A stretch of DNA of 64,000 bases from Nocardioides sp. dk884 (GTDB lineage: Bacteria > Actinomycetota > Actinomycetes > Propionibacteriales > Nocardioidaceae). Positions 59,325-64,000 of the stretch are shown here, piece after piece (the first letter of the stretch is position 1; the number at the start of each line of letters is the position of its first letter). The notes below the pieces were generated by a model that was given only the letters and a program-made list of their open reading frames with translations, ran no database searches and was not told the origin of the DNA. Location: the NCBI RefSeq assembly GCF_009557055.1, contig NZ_CP045649.1, positions 806,001-870,000 on the forward strand, given 5' to 3'. The position numbers were made by a program, and so were the translations under genes.

Positions 59325-61945
59325 GCGCGCTGCGCCAGCAGGTCCGCACGGGCCTGGTCTGGAGCGCGCTCAACAACGTGGTGCTCCGCTTCGGCACCCT
59401 CGCCGTCGGGATCGTGCTCGCTCGGTTGCTGAGCCCCGAGGAGTTCGGGGTGTACGCCGTCGCGCTCACCGTGCAGGCCGTGCTGATGACCTTGGCCGAC
59501 CTCGGTCTCAGCGCCGACCTGGTGCGCAGCCGGGACCCGGAGCGGCGGGCGCCCACGGTGGCGCTGCTCGGGCTGAGTGCGGGGGTCCTGCTCGCGGTGG
59601 CGATGGCGGTGTCCGCCGCGCCGACGGCGCGGCTGATGGGCACCCCGGAGGCCGCACCGGTGATCGCGCTGCTCGGCGTGACGCTGGTGCTCGCCGGTGC
59701 CGGCGTGGTGCCCTTCGGGCTGCTGCAGCGCGCGTTTCGCCAGCGCGCCCTGTTCGTGGTGGCCTCGGTGGACTTCGTGGTCTCGACGACTGTCACCCTC
59801 GCCCTGGTGGGCGCGGGCTGGGGCGTCCTCGCCCTGGCGGTCGGCAGGATCGCGGCGCAGAGCACCACCCTGGTGCTGCTCCACGTGCTCGCCCGGCACC
59901 GCCCGCGCGTCGCGGTGGACCGCTCGGTGGCGGTCTCGGTGCTGGCCTTCGGGCTGCCGGTGGCCGGGGCCAACATGCTCTCCTGGGCGCTGCTGAACCT
60001 CGACAACATCGTCGTGGCCCGGATGTCGGGAGCGGTGCTCCTCGGCTTCTACGTGCTGGCCTTCAACATCTCCACCTGGCCGATGACCGCGATCGGCCAG
60101 GTGGTGCGCTCGGTCGCGCTGCCGGCGTTCGCCCGGCTCAGCGGGCGCGACGGCGCCCACGCCCTGGCCGTCGGCACCGGGCTGACGGCGGCGCTGGCGA
60201 TCCCCGCCGGCGCGCTGCTGGCCGTGCTGGCCAGCCCGCTGGTGAGCGTCGTCTACGGCTCGCGCTGGTCGCTCGCAGCACCGGTCCTGGGCGCCCTGGC
60301 GATCTTCGGCGCGATGCGGGTGCTGTTCGACCTGTGGGTCTCCTACCTGCTGGCCCGGGGCGCGGCGCGCACGGTGCTGGCGGTGCAGGTGCTGTGGTTC
60401 CTCACGCTGCTGCCCGCCGTCGTGGTGGGCGTCCGGGTCGGCGGCATCACCGGCGCCGGCTGGGCGCACGTGGTGGTCGCCGTCGGCGTGGTGCTGCCGG
60501 CGTACGCCGTCGCGATGCGCCGCACCGGCGCCGACCTCGCCGCCGTCGCCCGCCGCTGCGTCGTGTCGATCGCCGCCACGCTGCCCGCCGCCGCCGTCGC
60601 CGCGGCGATCAGCCGCAGCGTGCAGACCAGCTGGGTCGCGCTGGTGCTGGGCGGTGTCGCGGCCGGCGCGACGTACCTGCTGCTGATGGGGCGCTGGCTG
60701 CGCCGGGCCGCGCACGCGATGACCCGGGCCGACGACGTGGGGGCGGGCCCCGAGCCGGTGCCGGGGCGCCACCGGGCCGAGGTGGCGAGGCCCGAGTCGG
60801 AGGACCTGGGCAGCCTCGAGCCGGTGCGCGGCCGGCACCGCGCCGAGGAGGCGCCGGCCCGGGTGTCGGTGGTGGTGCCCTGCTACAACTACGCCCGCTT
60901 CCTGCCCGAGGCGGTCCACAGCGCCCTGCACCAGGAGGGGGCGCAGGTCGAGGTGGTCATCGTCGACGACGCCTCCACCGACGACAGCCTCGCCGTCGCC
61001 CGCGAGCTCGCCGCGGGGGACCCCCGCGTCCGGGTGCTCGCCCACCCGGACAACCGCGGGCCGGTCGCGACGTTCAACGACGGCCTGGCCCTGGCGACCG
61101 GGGAGTTCCTGGTCCGCCTGGACGCCGACGACCTGCTGACACCGGGGTCGCTGGTCCGCTCCGTGGCCCTGTGCCGGCGCCACCCCGAGGTCGGCCTGGT
61201 CTACGGTCACCCGCTGCACTTCACCGACCGGCGGCCCCCGGCCCGCTCGGGCCCGGTCACCTGGACGGTGTGGCCGGGACTGGCCTGGCTGGAGGACCGC
61301 TGCCGCAGCGGCGTCAACGTCATCACCTCACCGGAGGCCCTGATGCGGATGTCGGTGGTGCAGCGGGTCGGCGGGCAGCGCGAGCTCGCGCACACCCACG
61401 ACATGGAGATGTGGATGCGGCTCGCGGCGTACGCCGACGTGGGCTACGTCGGCGGCGCCGACCAGGCCTGGCACCGCGAGCATCCCGCCAGCCTCTCCAC
61501 CACGGCCGAGGCCCCGCTGGGGCTGACCATCCTCGAGGAGCGCCGGGCCGCCTTCGAGATGCTGTTCTCCACGGTGGCCGAGGAGGTGCCCGCGGCCGCC
61601 CGGCTGCGCACCGTCGCGCGCGCGGCGCTGGCGACCGAGGCGCTGCGCCGCGCCAGCTATGAGTACGACCGGCGCCGGGCACCGGCCCGCAGCGTCGCCC
61701 CCCTGCAGGCCTTCGCGCTCGCGACCTACCTCGGGGCTCGACACCTGCCGCAGTGGCGCGGGCTGCAGCGCCGGGTGCGGGCCGGGCAGGCGTGGACCCG
61801 CTGGCGGCCGTGGTGGCTGCTGCACCCGGTGCGCCGCATCGTCCGCGACCGCGCCGCCGCCCGGCAGTGGCACCGCACCGGGCTGTACCGGCCGCTGCCG
61901 GCCACCCGCTCCCGACCTCCCCTCGACGAAGGAATCTCCGCATGA
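59321..61945 (+). CDS. Fused Wzx-like flippase and family 2 glycosyltransferase
   Basis: An 874-residue fusion in a single uninterrupted frame. Residues about 1-470 form a MOP-superfamily flippase with roughly twelve to fourteen helices (GLVWSALNNVVLRFGTLAVG, then GIVLARLLSPEEFG). A charged linker (about 475-510) has two GRHRAE-containing repeats. The rest is a GT-A enzyme (VSVVVPCYNYARFLPEAVHS, RLDADDLLTPGSLVRSV) with an extra helical C-terminus. It would couple the last glycosylation to flipping. The GTG start overlaps the previous stop. Both halves are complete, and no frameshift hints at two separate genes. Confidence 0.88.
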   Translation: MSALRQQVRTGLVWSALNNVVLRFGTLAVGIVLARLLSPEEFGVYAVALTVQAVLMTLADLGLSADLVRSRDPERRAPTVALLGLSAGVLLAVAMAVSAAPTARLMGTPEAAPVIALLGVTLVLAGAGVVPFGLLQRAFRQRALFVVASVDFVVSTTVTLALVGAGWGVLALAVGRIAAQSTTLVLLHVLARHRPRVAVDRSVAVSVLAFGLPVAGANMLSWALLNLDNIVVARMSGAVLLGFYVLAFNISTWPMTAIGQVVRSVALPAFARLSGRDGAHALAVGTGLTAALAIPAGALLAVLASPLVSVVYGSRWSLAAPVLGALAIFGAMRVLFDLWVSYLLARGAARTVLAVQVLWFLTLLPAVVVGVRVGGITGAGWAHVVVAVGVVLPAYAVAMRRTGADLAAVARRCVVSIAATLPAAAVAAAISRSVQTSWVALVLGGVAAGATYLLLMGRWLRRAAHAMTRADDVGAGPEPVPGRHRAEVARPESEDLGSLEPVRGRHRAEEAPARVSVVVPCYNYARFLPEAVHSALHQEGAQVEVVIVDDASTDDSLAVARELAAGDPRVRVLAHPDNRGPVATFNDGLALATGEFLVRLDADDLLTPGSLVRSVALCRRHPEVGLVYGHPLHFTDRRPPARSGPVTWTVWPGLAWLEDRCRSGVNVITSPEALMRMSVVQRVGGQRELAHTHDMEMWMRLAAYADVGYVGGADQAWHREHPASLSTTAEAPLGLTILEERRAAFEMLFSTVAEEVPAAARLRTVARAALATEALRRASYEYDRRRAPARSVAPLQAFALATYLGARHLPQWRGLQRRVRAGQAWTRWRPWWLLHPVRRIVRDRAAARQWHRTGLYRPLPATRSRPPLDEGISA

Positions 61946-63108
61946 GCACCAGCCCGTTCCCCTCCCACCGAGGGCGCCCCCGGGTGCCTCTCGTGGACCT
62001 GGCTCCCCAGCACGGCCGGATCGCCGAGGACGTACGCCGCGAGCTGCTCGCGGTCGTCGACAGCGGCGCGTTCGTGCTCGGCCCCCGGGTGGCGCGCTTC
62101 GAGGACGCCTACGCCGCCTTCTGCGGGGTCGAGCACGTCGTGGGGGTCGGCAACGGCACCGACGCGCTGCACCTCGCGCTGCGGGCGGCCGGCGTCGGGG
62201 CGGGCGATGAGGTGGTCGTCCCGGCCAACACCTTCGTGGCCACCGCCGAGGCCGTCGTGCTCGCCGGTGCCGAGCTGGTGCTGGTGGACTGCGACGAGGA
62301 CCTGCTGATCGACGTGGACGCCGTCACCGCCCGCATCGGACCGCGCACCCGGGCCGTGGCCGGGGTGGACCTCTACGGCCAGGTCGCGCCGTTCGAGCGG
62401 CTGCGCGAGGCGGTCGGCCCGGAGGTGGTGCTGCTCGAGGACGCCGCGCAGTCCCAGGGCGCGACCCGGTGGGGGAAGGCGGCGGGCTCGTGCGCCGACC
62501 TCGCCGCGACCAGCTTCTATCCCGGCAAGAACCTCGGCGCCTTCGGCGATGCCGGCGCGGTCAGCACCGACGATCCGCTGATCGCGCATCGGCTGCGTCA
62601 GCTGCGCAACCACGGGGGCGAGGCGCGCTACCAGCACGACCTGGTCGGCACGAACTCCCGGATGGACTCCCTGCAGGCAGCCGTGCTCGAGGTCAAGCTC
62701 GAGCACCTCAAGGAGTGGAACGCCGAGCGCGCCGCCGCCGCGGCCCGCTACGCCGCGCTGCTCGCCGACGTCCCCGGCGTACGCCTGCCGCGCACGCTGC
62801 CGGGCAACGAGCACGTGTGGCACCTCTACGTCGTGCGGGTCGCGCACCGCGACGCCGTGCAGCGCACCCTCGCCGAGCGAGGCATCGACACCGGGATCCA
62901 CTACCCGACGCCTGTGCACCTGCTGCCGGCCTTCGCCTGGCTCGGGCAGGGGGTGGGCAGCTTCCCGGTGGCGGAGCGGGCCGCGGGAGAGATCCTCTCG
63001 CTGCCGATGTTCCCCGGCATCACCGCCGCCCAGCAGGAGCGGGTCGCCGAGGAGCTCGTGGACGCCGTGCGGCAGCACGACGCCGGGCGGCAGGGGGACG
63101 CGTCGTGA
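61942..63108 (+). CDS. DegT/DnrJ/EryC1 aminotransferase, second copy
   Basis: A 388-residue PLP-dependent sugar aminotransferase. RVPLVDLAPQHGRIAEDVRR, VGVGNGTDALHLALRAAGVG, DEVVVPANTFVATAEAV and VDLYGQVAPFERL are clear family blocks; the PLP lysine is in SFYPGKNLGAFGDAGAV. It resembles the WbpE and FdtB/DesV groups more than the copy at 56405. The ATG overlaps the previous stop as ATGA. It probably acts on a 3-keto or 4-keto nucleotide sugar made by enzymes inside or outside this window. Confidence 0.9.
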   Translation: MSTSPFPSHRGRPRVPLVDLAPQHGRIAEDVRRELLAVVDSGAFVLGPRVARFEDAYAAFCGVEHVVGVGNGTDALHLALRAAGVGAGDEVVVPANTFVATAEAVVLAGAELVLVDCDEDLLIDVDAVTARIGPRTRAVAGVDLYGQVAPFERLREAVGPEVVLLEDAAQSQGATRWGKAAGSCADLAATSFYPGKNLGAFGDAGAVSTDDPLIAHRLRQLRNHGGEARYQHDLVGTNSRMDSLQAAVLEVKLEHLKEWNAERAAAAARYAALLADVPGVRLPRTLPGNEHVWHLYVVRVAHRDAVQRTLAERGIDTGIHYPTPVHLLPAFAWLGQGVGSFPVAERAAGEILSLPMFPGITAAQQERVAEELVDAVRQHDAGRQGDAS

Positions 63109-64000
63109 GGCGGGCGGACCGGGCGGCGCACCTGGTGCGGAGGCTGCGCGCGGAGGGTCCGCAGGACTCCGCCCGACGCGCGGCGCGGTGGCTGCACCAC
63201 CGGGTCGGCGCCGACGCGCTGGACTTCGGTCTGCGCGAGGACGAGATCGCCGACTCCACCCGGCTGGTGACCCCGACCGCCCGCTGCCGGGCCGACGACG
63301 GGCCGCTGACGGTCGGCTGGCTGTGCTCGCCCCCGGCCGCCGGGTCGGGCGGGCACACCACGATGTTCCGCATGGTGCGGGCCTTCGAGGCCGCCGGGCA
63401 CCGCTGCGTGCTGCTGCTCCACGACCGCCACGGCGGCCGGGTCGAGCAGCAGGCGCGCGTGATCCGGGAGGGGTGGCCCTGGGTGGGTGCGGAGGTCCGT
63501 TCCGTGGCCGACGGCCTCGGCGGGCTGGACGCGTGCGTGGCCACCGGCTGGGAGACCGCGCACGTGCTGGCCGCCCGCTGCCGCGAGCCGCTGCACCGCT
63601 TCTACTTCATCCAGGACTTCGAGCCGTTCTTCTACCCCCGCGGCTCCGAGCACGAGCTGGCGACCGACACCTACCGGTTCGGGTTCACCCACCTCGCGCT
63701 GGGCCACATGGTGCAGGACCGGCTGCTCACCGAGGTGGGCGTGGGCTCGCTCCGGGTGCCGTTCTCCTGCGACACGAGCACCTACTCCCTCACCCGGGAC
63801 TCCGGGCGCACCGGCGTGGTGCTCTACGCCAAGCCCGGGGTGCCTCGGCGCGGCTTCCGCCTCGCCGTGCTGGCGCTGCGCGAGTTCCACGCGCGCCACC
63901 CCGAGCAGGAGATCCACACCTACGGCGCGGTCGTGCCCGACCTCGGCGTACCCGCGACCCAGCACGGCGGCCTCACCCCGGCCGAGCTGGCAGCCCTCTA
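63105..64000 (+). CDS. WsaF-like rhamnosyltransferase-type glycosyltransferase, partial
   Basis: Runs off the right edge; 298 codons are visible, starting at a GTG that overlaps the DegT stop (GTGA). The region TVGWLCSPPAAGSGGHTTMF followed by FYFIQDFEPFFYPRGSEHEL and GFTHLALG resembles the N-terminal half of WsaF-type GT-B transferases, which add rhamnose or other deoxysugars. The C-terminal donor-binding half lies outside the window. It continues the operon from 54283. The family is likely, the sugar unknown. Confidence 0.75.
   Translation, partial: MRRADRAAHLVRRLRAEGPQDSARRAARWLHHRVGADALDFGLREDEIADSTRLVTPTARCRADDGPLTVGWLCSPPAAGSGGHTTMFRMVRAFEAAGHRCVLLLHDRHGGRVEQQARVIREGWPWVGAEVRSVADGLGGLDACVATGWETAHVLAARCREPLHRFYFIQDFEPFFYPRGSEHELATDTYRFGFTHLALGHMVQDRLLTEVGVGSLRVPFSCDTSTYSLTRDSGRTGVVLYAKPGVPRRGFRLAVLALREFHARHPEQEIHTYGAVVPDLGVPATQHGGLTPAELAAL

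Overview
The window is about 74% GC and reads as chromosome of an actinobacterium. Gene order and protein style suggest a Nocardioides-like member of the Propionibacteriales; this is inferred from content, not from a search. GTG starts are common, many housekeeping genes look leaderless, and glmU-prs-rplY-pth is in the usual actinobacterial order. I see no prophage, insertion sequence or CRISPR array.

Positions 1-26.4 kb are mostly core genome. In order: the tail of a DUF222-type HNH nuclease plus an unknown gene; RNase D and a DUF3000 protein divergent from hemE; a LysR regulator divergent from a four-gene sulfonate-sulfur operon (SfnB-like flavoprotein, SsuD, two flavin reductases); two late genes of the coproporphyrin-dependent haem route (cgoX, chdC); a frameshifted FAD-linked oxidase; msrB, a DinB-fold protein and an Eis-like acetyltransferase; a stand-alone LigD-type polymerase and an ATP-dependent DNA ligase; tRNA-Gln directly abutting glmU; prs, rplY, pth and cysQ; a lytic transglycosylase; and a membrane sensor kinase with its LuxR-type response regulator.

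Positions 26.4-64 kb are one large exopolysaccharide locus that runs off the right edge. It has an initiating polyprenyl-phosphate sugar transferase, an Alg14/Alg13-like glycosyltransferase pair, several other glycosyltransferases (one fused to a Wzx-like flippase), a Wzy/O-antigen-ligase-like membrane protein, a Wzz-like chain-length protein, a second flippase, a sulfotransferase, a phosphotransferase-like protein, nucleotide-sugar enzymes (Gfo/Idh oxidoreductase, epimerase, two DegT aminotransferases, WbpD-like and NeuD-like acetyltransferases), two secreted GH16 enzymes, and several very large secreted beta-rich proteins. The likely flow is: make an amino or N-acetylated sugar, build the repeat on undecaprenyl phosphate, flip and polymerise it, sulfate or otherwise decorate it, then trim or bind it outside the cell.

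Two LuxR-type regulators with degenerate receiver domains lie in the locus. A recurring palindrome-like motif, TACCC(A/C)-N4-6-GGG, lies in front of most of its transcription units, which suggests a dedicated regulon. Around 43.4-48.1 kb a GH16-acetyltransferase unit has been tandemly duplicated and one acetyltransferase copy has decayed.
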